From contig CM043970.1 in NCBI GenBank assembly GCA_014529385.2, forward strand, positions 62,111,496-62,175,495: a DNA stretch of 64,000 nt, written 5' to 3'. The position numbers were made by a program, and so were the translations under genes. Under the pieces are notes generated by a model. The model ran no database searches. It was not told the origin of the DNA and was given only the letters and a program-made list of their open reading frames with translations. Of this stretch, positions 19,946 to 32,745 are shown piece by piece (position 1 is the first letter of the stretch; each line of letters opens with the position of its first letter). The stretch comes from Adiantum capillus-veneris (lineage: Eukaryota > Streptophyta > Polypodiopsida > Polypodiales > Pteridaceae).

Positions 19946-22590
19946 CCTCTGGAGGAGCTTACTACTATATTGACACAGACACTACATGATGTAGCAGCAG
20001 AGTCATACCCATATACCCAGCCTGAGCAGAGACGCCATCCGGGGAGCATGCCCCAGAACAGTTGGTATGATGAGGAATGCCGGGACACTAGAGCTAGACT
20101 TCAGAGGGAGGTGCTTTTGGGGGACATCACTCATAGACAATCACAGATTGACTTCCAACGCCTAGTGCGGCGGAAGAAGAGGGCATTTTTGGCTCGCCTA
20201 GAGCAGGATCTATACCAGCTATTCTTGAGTCAGAACTCACGTGAGGCATGGCGGCTCTTTCATGAGCACACCCCCCGCCCCCCCCGCCATCACTTCTACA
20301 GAGGCCTGGGGCCAGTATGCATCATCTCTGTACACAGTTCCTGAGCAGCCCCCCCTTCCCGACCCTCTCGATCCATGCCCACATACATGTGCTTTTTTCA
20401 CCGCTGAGATGGTGAGGAAGGCCATTGACAGGATGAGGATTGGGAGAGCGTATGATCATGATGGCTTAGTGGCTGAGCATTTCACGCATGCCAGAGATTT
20501 ACTAGCAGAGCTTCTAGTAGTTATGTTTAACCGTGCCATGTGTGAGGGCTTGCCTGATACTTGGAGCCTATCAACTATTGTACCTATCTTCGAGTCGGGA
20601 GACCCTATGGAGCCTGGGAATTATCGCACTATCATGATTGGACACACATTGGCATGGTTGTATGCATCTATTCTTGAGCAGCAACTGAGTAGATAGGCAG
20701 AGAGGGAGGGGATACGCGCAGCCGGGCAGACAGGTTTCAGGAGGGGTTTTTCTACTCTTGACCATATCTTGACACTCAGAGCCATCATTGAGGAGGGTAG
20801 ATCGCGTGGGAGACGGATCTATTGTAGCTTTGTGGATTTCCGCAAAGCATTTGACACAGTGCCCAGAGCTAGATTGATGTGCATATTACAGCAGATGGGA
20901 GTACCCACAGAGCTCATTTGGGGGGTCATGGCATTATACAGGTCAGTAGTAGGTCATGTACGCACCCCAGAGGGTCTATCCACACCGGTTTACTCCACTA
21001 TTGGGATGAAGCAGGGCTGCCCGCTCTCTCCTACTCTATTTGGTATGTATGTGGATGAGGTTTCTGACTACATTGAGAGAGATGGTGATAGAGGTGCACA
21101 GCTGGCAGGGACATGGATTCCACTATTGTTATATGCTGATGATATTGTGTTGATCTCCGACTCTCCGGAGGGAATGCAACGTCACTTGGATGCTTTGCAT
21201 AGGTTTGCCCAGGAAAGTGGTTTGTCCTTCAACCTTGGTAAAACCAAGGTCATGGTATTTAATACCACCCCACAGTGGATCAGGAGGTCAACGCGAGCAT
21301 TCACATACGGCCAAGAGAAGGTGGATGTATACAGATGCTTACACTTACCTTGGAGTGGTTTTTAGTGGGCCAACATTTTCATTGAGGAGGGCAGCAGAGA
21401 CTAGATTGACCAGAGCCCATGCAGCATTGGGTAGATTGGAAAGGATGTGTTCACAGGTTAAGTTTCAGGAGCCTCGGACGAAGCTCTGGCTCTTTGACAT
21501 TTTGGTGGCTTTTGCATTGCTTTATGGAGTTGAGATTTGGGGACCTTCACTGGATCATCATGGGAGGACAGGTCGTAGTGATGGATGGGGGGACATGGAG
21601 AAGCCTCTGGTCTCTATGATCTCGCAGCTCATTAGAGCTAAGGCTTCACAATCACATGCTATTGTACGAGCAGAGCTAGGTGCCCCCCCACTAGTGGTTG
21701 AGGCGCTCACTAGATCTGTCTCGTTCATACACCGCATGTGGGAACTTCCCAGAGACAGATATGCACGCCTTGCACTTGAGTCTTCTCGACAGTTAGCCAT
21801 GCACAGCATGTTGGTATGGGGAGATGACATCATGGTTTCAGGCGCATGGGTTCAGCATAGACAGATTGCCTCCCTTCTAGTACTCACTGGATGTGGTGCC
21901 CTCTCTGACTCTTACACAGTCCGAGATCACCAGGCTCATTCGCCAGGAGTTGACTCAGCTAGACACCAAGAGGACATGGATACAGCCAGCGTAGGAGCTG
22001 GGCACGAAGATGGCTTTCTACAGAGAGCATCTCCTCTAGCTTACGGAGGATGGTTTTGTGACGAGGCCCAGATACATGGACACCCACTTGTCTCATGGGA
22101 TACGATGTGCTATTGGCGAGATACGCACATCCTCACACCAGCTGAGGATCGAGACTGGGAGATACAGCGGAGTACCATCAGAGGCCAGGACATGCCCCCT
22201 GTGTGACATCGAGCCTGAGACAGTTGCACTACACATGCCACTGCCCCGTCTACTACGAGATACGAGGCCGCTTTCATTGCTTGTTCAAAGAGGGCTTTGG
22301 AGCATTCTCTAGAGTCATGCGGTACGAGGATCAGAGATGCCTGGGTTTGTTTTTGCTCGAGCTGCGCAGACATAGAGAGAGCCTGATGAGAGGAGAGGCT
22401 AGCCAGTCTCAGAGACAGATCACAGACTTCTTTAGAGCTGCCTTTGGACACCCGGAGGAGTTACTACCACAGCAGAGCTCGTTGCCTCACACCAGAGGCA
22501 CACTGATCGACCGAGCGACTGAGCTGGGGAGATCCAGACGCCCACGACTGCGGAGGACTATACAGCATCGATGGAGACATGCACTCGTAG
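19946..22590 (+). mobile_element. LINE-I copy d, 3' part (reverse transcriptase and C-terminal region)
   Basis: Continuation of the LINE after Gypsy-1. 19960-20240 holds the linker (MPQNSWYDEECRDTRARLQ), 20400-21290 the reverse transcriptase (AYDHDGLVAEHF, PGNYRTIMIGHTLAWLYAS, CSFVDFRKAFDTVPRAR, KQGCPLSPTLFGMYVDEV, intact YADDIVLI) and 21290-22590 the C-terminal domain. There are a TAG near 20694 and several frame breaks, and the CCHC region is split near 22205. Homology ends near 22590 without the family 3' UTR or (TC)n, so the 3' end has been lost. Confidence 0.85.
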
Positions 22591-22795
22591 TAAATGCGAC
22601 GATCTAACTATAGCAACAAGATCACATTCCTTGCCTCTATCCATAGAAATAACAATATTCTTTGCCAAAAGGGGATTCTATGCAAGAGCCTCACTGCTAG
22701 TCACTAGCTTCATCTAATGTCTCAATTGGACCTTAAAATAATTAATTTTCAATGGGGAGAATCACAATTCTGGGGATTTGTCCATCAACAAAGCA
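22591..22795. other. Short unassigned spacer
   Basis: About 200 bp without recognisable coding or repeat content between two LINE-I copies. Confidence 0.4.
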
Positions 22796-24396
22796 AGGTG
22801 TGGCAACTTTACTCAAGGAAGAGTCTCTCATTCGTATTGTTTGGAGAGATGAGCATGCTAGATATATGTGGGTCAAGGTGAGAGCAGAGACGGGGGGGCC
22901 ACTTTATGTTGCAATATACTATTTCCCCCCGAGCACATCTCTCTATGCATCGCCCAAGGGGCAATCACCATACATGATTCTAGATGAGTGGCGGTTCTCC
23001 AGGGATGGGGATGTCATGCTCCTTCGGGACTTCAATGCCAGGACGGGCCACTCTCAAACAACCTTCAGGCTACTATATACCTCCGAGGAGATGTTAAGAG
23101 AGCTGGATGTCAATGATCTAGGATTGGCCAGGTGCTGACAAGATGTGATGCATAATGAGTATGCGAGATATTTGACATACATGGGGACTGCACATGGACT
23201 TGCCATCGTGAATGGCCTACAAAGATTTCGAGCAGCCAATGGGTTCACTTGTTTTCCTTAGAGACATGGGGCTAGCAAGGTGGACTATGTTATGGCTCAA
23301 CCATGTTTTATACCAGCTATTCAGGATTTTACAGTTGGCCCCAAGCCTGTTGGGGTAATAGTAGATCACGCCCTCTTCACATTTACAATTTCTCCAATTT
23401 AGTACAAGCTTCATTTGCCCAGGCATGAACACATACTACACCTACATCCGAGACTCTGACTCTGTCTACATGGATAGTATCTACAGATGCTCGGCCACAG
23501 AGGAGCCAGGATGTCGAGGAGCTTACCCAAATATTGACAGACTTCACAAGTGAAGTAGTAGAGGCATAGCCACACACCCAACTTGGGCACAGACGACGTC
23601 CTAGGGTCTTCATAGTCGCAAGGGACCCATTCCGGGACGGGGAATGGGGCTCAAATGGATTTTTAGTGTAAAAAAGAGGGCGGGACAGCAAGTGGGGACG
23701 GAAAAATGGGGACGGGAAGCCTGAAAAAGGGCGTCCCCTGTGACTATGCCTGGAGTATGCCCCATATTCAGTTGGTATGATGAGAAGTGTAGAGCGGTCG
23801 AGAGCCACACTTCAGAGTGAGGTGCTTCTGGGAGCCATTCCTCATAGATAGTCACAGATGGCTTCCGATGCCTAGTGCGACAGAAGAAGAGGGCTTACCT
23901 TGCCCGGTTATAGGAGGAGGTGTATAAGCTATTCATGAGCCAGGACTGAGGTGAGGCATGGAGATTTTTTCATTAGCAATATCCCCCACCGGCTATCACA
24001 TCAGCCGAGATTTGGGGTGCATATGCAACATCTTTTTATACAGTTCTAGGACAATAGTCTCTACCCGACCCTCCGGAGCCATGCCCGCAAACTTGCACTT
24101 TCTTTACCGCTGGTAACGAAAGCCATTCACAGGATGAAGGCTAGGAGAGCATATGATCATGATGGATTGATGGCGGAGCACTTTATGCATGCTAGAGATA
24201 CGCTTGCACAACTTCTTGCAGTAATGTTCAGCCGAGCTATCTGGGAGGGTTTTCCGGATACTTGGAGCATGTTTAATATTGTGCCTATCTTCAAAGTAGG
24301 AGACCTCATGATACTTGGGAATTACTGTACTATCAGTATGCATCCATTCTTGAGCAGCGGCTGAGTAGATGGGCAGAGAGAGCAGGCATTCGGGCA
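22796..24396 (+). mobile_element. LINE-I copy M (decayed endonuclease and start of reverse transcriptase)
   Basis: 22796-23400 encodes the endonuclease with several lesions (GVATLLKEES, RDEHARYMWVKVRAE, FSRDGDVMLLRDFNARTG with Arg replacing the usual Gly, HGLAIVNGLQRF, VDYVMAQP, VIVDHALF). After a linker (23430-23900, interrupted by a hAT-like element) the RT begins (RRAYDHDGLMAEHFMHARD, WSMFNIVPIF) and stops near 24396, where an L1 in the opposite orientation starts. Both ends are lost. Confidence 0.8.
23611..23748. mobile_element. Small hAT-like non-autonomous element
   Basis: 138 bp with imperfect terminal inverted repeats: CATAGTCGCAAGGGAC at the left and, reversed, CATAGTCACAGGGGAC at the right. 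It is inserted in the LINE-I linker between GACGTCCT and AGTATGCCCC, which are adjacent in other copies. The interior is rich in GGGACGG-type words. Flanks (AGGGTCTT and CCTGGAGT) do not form a clean 8 bp duplication, so the insertion is old or the superfamily call is wrong. Confidence 0.6.
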
Positions 24397-26760
24397 TTGC
24401 CATGGGGCAGTGCCACAGACAGTGACGCTTACTCTCCAAAGGATGTCCACAAGCTACACAGGCTGCCGAGAAGCCACTGTGTACTAGCTAGCTCTCAACT
24501 GCTAGAGCGAGAGAAAGACAAGCTGTCTGGGGGCGGCACAAAACTTGTATGCTGCCAAACATTAGAAACCCTCAAGGTCATACATAGACGCTCCCAAGCT
24601 GCCAACTCAGCCCCGTGCACAGTAGCATGGCTACCTCCAATCCTGTCCGCCTCCAATATGTTGAAGTCTCCCCCTACACACCACTGCTCTGCATGTGGCA
24701 AGGACTCTACAATATGTCACCACAACTCAGCTCGTTCATTTGCAACATTGGGCGCATAGATGTTCAAGAAGCCCATGAGGCAACCCTGAACTTGTATAGT
24801 AATCCAATGGGCCCTGCCTGGCACTATAATACCTCTGCCCACAATGGCTTGCTGCCATGAGTCCGCAATTGTCATACAAACCCCTCCATGAATGCCTCCA
24901 GGCCCAAACGCAGGTGACGAAAATGTCTCATAACGACCTTGCAAAATCTGACATTGTCTAATGTGGCTCTCACAAAGATGATGCTCTTGAAGCATAAGAA
25001 TATCCACCCACAAGGCATCGCTGAAAGCTCTTGATGCAAGCGACCCTGCTGACGTTGAAACTGGGGTCCACGTAATCCCTGCACATTCCATGGGACGATC
25101 CTCATGGAGTCAGTGAGAGAAAACTGACGCTGCAACAGCAACCAACCTCGCTATCTTTGAGGCTGGCTTGTATGGGGAGCAATCCGCATTCGAGCAACCC
25201 CGAGATAGTCATGACTGTAGAGTCTGTCCAACAAGAGCGTGCTGTCCGTCAGGCTACATCCTCTGTCCAGGATTCCTCATGTTCATATACATAGCCTGGT
25301 GGACTCTGTGTGTCAGCAAAAAGGTGTACCACAATGTGCCTACATCGTGCTGTGTCTAGAGGTGTCACCGAGAACTCGGCTAACGGCCATATAGTCTGTA
25401 TCATATCTGTCACCCCCAAGTCTCCCGTGTGATGAGAGAACTCAAGAGTTTGAGCCTGAAGGCAATCCATCACTGAGTCGAGAGTCTACTCAGTCTGGTC
25501 CCTACCACATAGAGGGAAAGAGAAACCAATCGTTGTGTCCAGGGCCTCTGCCCCTCTAGCTGCTAGAAACAACACATGGACTCTGAAGCAAGCCGCCTCA
25601 AAGTCTGGAGGGGAGTCGCCAAGGAATCGTGTGAAGCCGTAAGCAAAGAAGTCCCATTGGTGACGGATGTGGAAACTCACCAATCCTCGAGAACACGAGT
25701 CATCTGCGTGCCAAAAAACAATGGAGACATTTCTAATAGCAAATTTCGACTTCACTATCCGCCAAGAGGACTTCGTAAAATCCTCGAGCACCAAAATAGA
25801 CACCCCTTACAACCTGACGTTTAAGAAGATAATCAACCCGTTGGCCGATATCCTGCGCAATAGCCATTTTCCTGAGGAAAAACAAATTGACTGCATTCAA
25901 TGTATATTGTGCGATCGGGTCCATGAGTTCCTGAATAGGAATACGTGTCACAATCTTGGCCACCCCCAAGACGAGACTCCGGCACGACACACGAGAGAAT
26001 CACTTAAAATACTTTAAGACTTCAAATCGCAATTCATTTTTGGTCGACACGGCTCGGCGTAGTTCTGTGCCTAGAGAGATTGGCCCCAAAGATTGGCACC
26101 CCTTTCAATATTGCTTTTGTATTAATGTTGAGCAAAATACAACACCCGAGGAATCCTCTGCTCTCAGACTCTGCGTCAGATGCCTTGAAGAGTGAGGCCC
26201 TTGGGCCCTTTTTATTCTTACAAGGGATGCCAAAAGCAATTAAATTCAAAAGCAAATTGCCCCAAAAGCAACTAGTCCTCAAAAGCTAGCAAAAAAGCAC
26301 CAGCGCAACTTGTGGAAATCCGTACAGGTTGCCACGTCATCAGCCAATGCAAAAGCAGAATCCATACTGCTAGTCTAGGTGGCATGTCAACACAAATTTC
26401 GAACATCCATACAACTGTTGAACAGCCTACCACGTCATCGGCTACCATGTCATCTGCTGTGTATTGTCTGTCCACAACAGTGGGTGGTCAAGTTACGTCA
26501 CCATTTTGTGACAATACGTACTTCAAGAGCAAGAGGCAAACTGTTCTACGCTCTTCGAGCCTCCTCATAGTCCTCATACAGGCAAGCTTTGATCTCGGAT
26601 GTGGCCTCCGAAGCAGGTTCCATTGCTTTCTGACGCTTAAACACATACAGGGCGTGAAACATAAATGAGCAAACCTTGCCCAAGAAGTTAGCGTCTAGAA
26701 AAAACACTGCGAATAGCTGTAATTGTTGGCAACCTGAAGCTCTGTACAAAATTCACTTTG
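24397..26760 (-). mobile_element. L1-type LINE copy Q (ORF1 and endonuclease), minus strand
   Basis: Reading from 26750 down: an ORF1 start region (ASEATSEIKACLYEDYEEAR), a gap filled by a solo LTR, then 25945-25490 with RIPIQELMDPIAQYTLNAV and VVRGVYFGARGFYEVLLA, which matches ORF1 of copy P. From 25141 to about 24500 is an APE endonuclease (MRIVPWNVQGLRG, DILMLQEHHL, MGFLNIYAPN, VGGDFNILEADRIGG). It is cut off at 24397 against LINE-I copy M; the RT is missing. Frame breaks are frequent. Confidence 0.8.
25946..26513 (-). repeat. Solo LTR of the Gypsy-1-like family
   Basis: 568 bp, on the minus strand TGTCACAAAATGG ... TTGTGACA, with the family words GGGGCTCTGCTTTTGGCATCC-like and CTTGTAAGAATAAA. 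It is flanked by a perfect 5 bp duplication ATACG (25941-25945 and 26514-26518) and interrupts ORF1 of L1 copy Q. It was left by recombination between two LTRs. Confidence 0.93.
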
Positions 26761-26889
26761 ATAGATACAATATGCCACAACAGTCTTACATCAAAGCATC
26801 AAACCTTTTCTACACTTTTTGTACAAATCTCATTGAAACTGCAAACTAAAGTTTTGTACTCAAATTCAACAGCCCTAGCAGACACTCAC

Positions 26890-27103
<214 letters not shown>

Positions 27104-27212
27104 TTTTTTTGTAAATCTTCTTTGATTAATTTACAAGTGGGAAACCTCAAAGCGAGGAAAACCCATGAAAAGAAAGGGATACAAAAGACGGAGCACTATG
27201 AGGCTCTGAAGG

Positions 27213-28933
27213 CTAGAAACAGTCAAAGTAAATCCTGTAGGCATAAAGAGTGATGTCTCCAGCGTCATAGGCAAAATGCAGTGCTTGACCAAGAGATAAT
27301 TTGAAATAGGGAAAGGGGTCAACAAAAGTGCCCTGGAACATTAAGGAGTTCCTATGATGCCAGATGGCCCACATAGTCCAAAATCTGGCCCAGGTGAAGA
27401 AGACCGCAAATTGAGATTGTGGTGACCGAAGCACCCCAAACAGCCAAAATCGTCTGTGAAAAGAGCCGGAAGGAAAACGTAGTCGAAGAGCAGTCGACAC
27501 TTGCCGAATGAAGGCTCTGGAGTGACGACAACACCACAGTAAGTGTGGCACGGTCTCCTCAGCTTCAAGGGATCTGGGGCAGCGGGAAGGCGCAATATGC
27601 CGAGCATGCAACACACTGCCAACAGGTAGAGCTCCCACCAAGCACCGCCACAAGAAAACACGTTCCTTCAAAGGCAGATGACTCTGCCAAATGCGAGACA
27701 ATGTGTGTTGCCACCACAAGGATGACTCGGAAAGCGACCACAGCTAATTACCCCGATGCACAATCCATACATCAGACTGAAGGATGGCTTAGACACTGGC
27801 AGCTAAGATGCAGTCCAATCTGGTAGTAGCCAGATTCCAATCAGAGAAGCGAGAGTCCACCTCCAGAGGAGGAATAGGTGAATGAGTAGCAAGCATCCTT
27901 TGAATCTCCCGCCAGAGAGGAGAATAGTGAAGGCCCAACCGAAAGCAGGAGACTGCATCAGCGAAAGAAAGAACATAACCCAAGTCATTAACCACTTGAT
28001 GCACCTGACAGATTCCTTTTTGGGAAAGAAAATACGCTTGGCGAGGAGATCGTTGAACCAAAGTCGAAGCAAAAACCCTGCTCCAATGCAGACTCTCCAG
28101 GCGAAGAGACTTAACCCCAGAGGATTGTCGACCATCCCAAGCCAAACCCGAAGTGACAACCTTCCAATCAACAATTAGAGAAGAAGTAAATGGACATCCA
28201 GGAATGTGTCCTTCAAGCTTCCCAAAAACAACATCCCAATAAGTCGGTTTCCAACGACCAAAAGAAGGGGTGACAATGGGCGCACACAAATGTGTGACCA
28301 TGAGAGCCCAGGGTTGCTGCTGCTCCACCAAAACTGGCAACAAACATAGCTTTCCGAGCCAGAAGATGACGTCTCAAGTCCAAAATATTCAACCCTCCTA
28401 GCCGCTTGGGAGAACACAGCTTGCCCATTGGTCCACGTGGCCACTTCATGTGCGTCTCAGGATTGTCCAATGCATCCTTGTGGCTTATGTGCAGTTTTAC
28501 TTGCCTTTGTTATCCTGACCTCGGTTGTGCTTGCAATCCCTCATGTCCAATATTTTAGAGCATTTTTGGCTGTATTCATCATGAACAATAGAGGCACCTT
28601 CAAATACTCCCAGAAAGACGTGAAAAATTCCACAGAGAGACCATCCCAACCAGGAGCTCTCCAGCGACCCAAATCAAGCAAGCTGGCATACAATTCCGAC
28701 TCAGTGAAAACAGCTTCCAAGTCTTGAGCTTGCCGCATCGAAAGAATGGAAGTAACATGCGATAGAAACATGTGACGTGCTTGGCGAGCTTCTCTCGTAG
28801 GAGAAGAAGGGGCCTCAAAAATCTTGCCATAATGAGATTGTAGGGCTAGTGCTAGCGCTCGGAAAGTGGAGGTCCACTCTCCTGACGGTAATTTAACTCT
28901 CCGTATAGCTTGAGACTGCCTTGAGTGATGCAA
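27213..28933 (-). pseudogene. L1 copy P reverse transcriptase remnant and zf-RVT region
   Basis: 28933-28541 holds the RT entry (GRWRAPGWDGLSVEFFTSFW). After the deletion, 28470-28175 has PKRLGGLNILDLRRH, the post-RT block of plant L1. 27719-27213 is a zf-RVT-like domain (SHLPLKERVFLWRCLVGALP, HLLWCCRHSR) ending IYFDCF. The stop is followed by the 3' UTR and A-tail. Confidence 0.8.
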
Positions 28934-28989
28934 ATGCTGAAAGAATTGTTTAGAAGCACATCCTTTATCTCAAAAGCCTTTTGATGAGC

Positions 28990-29967
28990 TCAAGTCTGCC
29001 ATTTGGCCAATTTCCTCTCATCATTGTGCCTTAATATAGCGCGAGCAGAAAACAACTCAGTCGTTTGAGCGTCAATAAGAGAAGTATGATTAGCCAAGTG
29101 CATTAATCGGCTACAAGCATCCTTTGCCTGGTTAACTTGATCCCTTAATTGTGACAAATAATCCCTGCCATAATCTTGTATAACTGATTGAACACGCATA
29201 ACAAAACGGAACCAAGCTATGTCCATGTCAACATACATTTGGAAGAGCAAAGGCGGGATGATATTCACAATCATAGTGCGAAAAGGCTCATGCTTGAGAT
29301 AAGCATTATTGATATGCAAAAGTCTCTTCTTGGGTAGGCGATCATTGACATCAAAAGAGCCAAAACGAAGTTTCAAGCATACGAGAAAATGATCCGAGAG
29401 ACACATAGCATAATCAATCCTCATCTCGCATACAAAGTCATCATACTGTTGCATGTGAAAAAGATACCAGCGATCCAGCCGAGTGCGATACATAGATTGA
29501 GCATCGTGCTGAAAAGTGAATCTTGGATCAGTTGGATGCAAAAAGGGCCACAAATCAAGCCCATTACAGGTCGACATAAATTGGTCCCATGATTGTCGTT
29601 CCATATGAAGCATGTGAGAATGGCCAGTAGTATTATCCGCAAGGTTTGGTGCATTATTAAAATCTCCGCAGAGAAAGGCATTGGAACGCAAACAATAAGA
29701 ATAGATAGCACTCCACAACCGTGCCCTATCTGCAGAAGCTGTGTATGCATATAATCCTCCAAATTCGAAAACTTCCCCATTAACAATACATTGGATGACC
29801 ATCCATCTCCCAACCGGGTCATTAAAAACCAAGGTTGGGAAGAGTTCATGTCGAACAAGCATAAGCACTCTAGAATGGCCAGCTGATCCTGTATAAGCTA
29901 TCCAGTAGCCCGCAAAGTAAGAAGTCTGTCCTGCAAATTGATGCTGGTTATGCTCTTGAAGAACCAC
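28990..29967 (-). pseudogene. L1 copy P endonuclease and linker
   Basis: 325 codons without interruption. VLQEHNQHQF, the CGDFNNAPNL box, and RTRLDRWYL and DYAMCLSDHFLV, which correspond to the catalytic Asp-His end of APE endonucleases. The C-terminal third is a linker before the RT. Copy S carries a related endonuclease (VLQEHNQHEFVGQ). The first strand and EN start lie just upstream, near 30000. Confidence 0.85.
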
Positions 29968-30308
29968 AATGTCTGCTTTACATGTATGTACATAGTGCTA
30001 GGTAAGCCGCCATTTGTCTTGATTACATAACCCACGCACAGTATAGGAGATGCAATTCAAAGAACTATGTATTCTATATGGTATATACAGTGGACGAGGA
30101 AACAGGAAAAGAAAGGGGGGAGAAAACTCAAGTACCAGCGCCCATCGACACATCCTCCCCAGTTGTAGGTGCCTGAGAAGGTGGGTCAAGACCTGGACCT
30201 GGATAATTGAAAGTAAATGCACCTTGCGATGAAGAAGCTTCTCCGGTAACAACTTCCTTGTAAGAGCGAACCACCTTGTCCCAGGCTTCAGCCAAAGAAG
30301 TGTTGTCA

Positions 30309-31313
30309 TTACAAGGGAGTTTTTTCTGAGCACTCATTCTTCAAAGGAGGCACATAATTACGAGAAGATGCCGGAACACGAGCTGTAGCAGCTTTGGCGG
30401 GTTTCTTGGGTACTAGCCAAGTTTGAGAGGTCAAAACCTGTTCTTTTCCTTTGTCTTTAATATTTGGAGAAGCAGAAAGTGCAGACAATTGTAATTGTTT
30501 CCCCTTGCCTTTAAACGCCCCAACTGTGGGGGAGGAGGGTGAAACTCCTTTAGTTTGAACCTCAGTAGAAGATTTCGGAGGCGAGCGAGGTTGAGGAATA
30601 GGGACGGCTGAAGGAGGTGGTTGCAGATTTGGTTCCGGACATTCGGACTGCATATGACCAAATTTGCCACATCGGAAGCAAGAATTTGCAAACTTGCCCC
30701 ATTTAAGCTTAAATGGGCGCTTTCCAACCACTGCATCCCCGGAATCGATCGAAATACCTGCTGAAGTGGGGATATCCGTGTCCCACAGAATACAAAAACG
30801 GTTTGTGTTTGCTTCCAGCTTAGGAGGGCAAATGACTTTGCCCGGTTGAGCAGCCAACAAAAGAAGAAAATGACGCCAAGTGCGAGGAAAGTCGACCACC
30901 TCAACTTAGACGGAACACTTGTGACGAATGAGACTTTGATAGTCCTTGGTAAGAGCCCAGGACAGCACATGAGTCATCTGCGTATTGAAGAAAAGAGGAG
31001 ACATTTCCAGCAGAGCATCCCGAGCATCCATGTTAGCCAGCAAGACTTCGTAGAACCCTCGCGCGCCAAAGTAAACCCCTCGGACTGCTTGCCGTTTGAG
31101 TAGGAAATCAACCCATTGGCCTACATCCTGAGCCGTAGGCATTCTACCCGGGAAAAAAAGAATCACCGCATTAAGTGCATATTGAGCAATAGGATCCATA
31201 AGCTCCCGTATAGGGATGCGCACTTCCATGACAGGAGCGGATCTTTCCCAGGCTTGACGTGCATCCTCGAAGTCCTCATGCAAACATTCTTTGATAAGAC
31301 TCAAAGCATCCAT
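30309..31313 (-). pseudogene. L1 copy P ORF1: DUF4283-like plus CCHC knuckle
   Basis: Starts at ATG 31313 (MDALSLIKECLHEDFEDAR); RIPIRELMDPIAQYALNAV and RGVYFGARGFYEVLLA suggest the DUF4283-type domain of plant L1 ORF1. A frame break near 30906 separates the second half, which has PFKLKWGKFANSCFRCGK and the CCHC knuckle C-F-R-C-G-K-F-G-H-M-Q-S-E-C (near 30640-30685), then a Pro/Lys-rich tail. ORF1 binds the element's RNA. About 25-35 bp upstream of the ATG lies a TATATATAAG word on the sense strand. Confidence 0.78.
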
Positions 31314-31373
31314 CTCCGAAGATTTCGACGCTTATATATACACTGATCAGTCGAATCCAGATGAAGCTCTCTC

Positions 31374-32042
31374 ACACACACACACACACTTTTTTTTGGA
31401 GGTTTTTCATATATGACTGCTATAGACACAGACAGACACACACACCGGCTAGCTGTACATAAACACTCACACCTCTTCTCTCACACAAGACGACGGAAGG
31501 ACCGCATGCAGGCAAAATCAAACTTCAATCCCTGGTGCGCTGTAAAGGGCCTGCACAGGGTAGATGTTGTGCAGAACAGAGTCGCGTGACAGACGAAGCC
31601 GAAGGATTCACCACACACTCAAATCCCCCACGAACATACACACACACGCACCCGACATAGACACACACACACACATGTGTAGGCTGGCTGTACAAAAACG
31701 CTGCCGCCGCTGGAGAACCTTCGGCCCCTCACACACACCACACACACAGTAAATTTAACCCACACTATAGGTATCACACACTGCACGTAAAACAACTATA
31801 GGCCTACAACCATGCAGGGGTACCCAACTTTCTTCTGCAGCAGGAGGTGCCGAGTCGGAACAGAAGGGTGCAAATGCTGCGACACAGGCTAGGCACTTGC
31901 AGGTAGCAAGATCGCGCTGGCGAGTACGCGCAGGCAGGACTGAGCACTCTGAGGACAAACTGTTGCGCAGATGCCGATCACCCCACAGGGGTGCAGGCTG
32001 AGCAGGACGCAGGGTGCAGATGGCTGCTGTTGCACGCAGGAG
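31374..32042. other. CA-rich intronic stretch without genes
   Basis: Contains a CA tract plus T-run (31374-31398), scattered ACACAC words and moderately GC-rich sequence to 32042. No coding family is recognised. The CA plus T-run at its left edge resembles the 3' junctions of L1 copies P and R. Confidence 0.5.
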
Positions 32043-32044
32043 AT

Positions 32045-32075
<31 letters not shown>

Positions 32076-32390
32076 TTTTTGTAAATCTGCTTTGATTAAT
32101 TTACAAGTGGGAAACCTCAAAGCAAGGAAAACCCACGAAAAGAAAGGGATACAAAAGACGGAGCACTATGAGGCTCTGAAGGCTAGAAACAATCAAAGTA
32201 AATCCTGTAGGCATCAAGAGTGATGCCTCCAGCTTCATAGGCAAAATGGAGCGCTTGACCAAGAGATAATTTGAAATATGGAAAGGGGTCAACAAAAGTG
32301 CCCTGGAACATTAAGGAGTTCCTATGATGCCAGATGGCCCACATAGTCCAAAATCTGACACACACGCGCACATGCGCGCACGCGCACACA
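32043..32390 (-). mobile_element. Short L1 copy R inserted within a (CA)n tract
   Basis: 32074-32357 matches the last 280 bp of L1 copy P closely (WTMWAIWHHRNSLMFQ through IYFDCF and the 3' UTR). It has an A-tail of 7 (T-run 32074-32080) against (CA)n at 32045-32073. Its truncated 5' end at 32357 is followed at once by ACACACACGCGCACATGCGCGC, again CA-type sequence. This 5'-truncated copy is thus embedded in CA repeat on both sides. Confidence 0.88.
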
Positions 32391-32415
32391 GAGGATTAGG
32401 GCGAAATCTGTACCA

Positions 32416-32530
32416 GACTAGAGAGGGTGCGCAAAGGTGGATAGCACGCAGGTGCTACAGTGCGTAGAGCATGTCAGCGCGCAGGGGTAAGACATCGCGC
32501 AGGGGCTGCATGCGCACAGAGCAGGGCAAC

Positions 32531-32574
<44 letters not shown>

Positions 32575-32705
32575 ACACACATCTCTACGAGGCTAGAGAG
32601 GGTGCGCAAAGGTGGATAGCACGTAGGTGCTACAGTGTGTAGAGCAGGTCAGCGCGCAGGGGTAAGATATCGCGCAGGGGCTGTAGACGCACAGAGCAGG
32701 GCAAC

Positions 32706-32745
<40 letters not shown>

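Larger units (their letters stand above)
27102..31373 (-). mobile_element. L1-type LINE copy P, minus strand, with internal RT deletion
   Basis: Nearly end-to-end L1-type element. 5' end near 31373, ORF1 (31313-30309), endonuclease (about 30000-28990), RT start (28933-28541), RT C-terminal and zf-RVT regions (28470-27213), 3' UTR, and an A-tail of 9 (T-run 27102-27110) against (CA)n. Most of the reverse transcriptase, including the catalytic box, is missing between about 28541 and 28470, so the copy is defective. The 5' end also abuts a CA tract (31374-31395). Confidence 0.88.
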
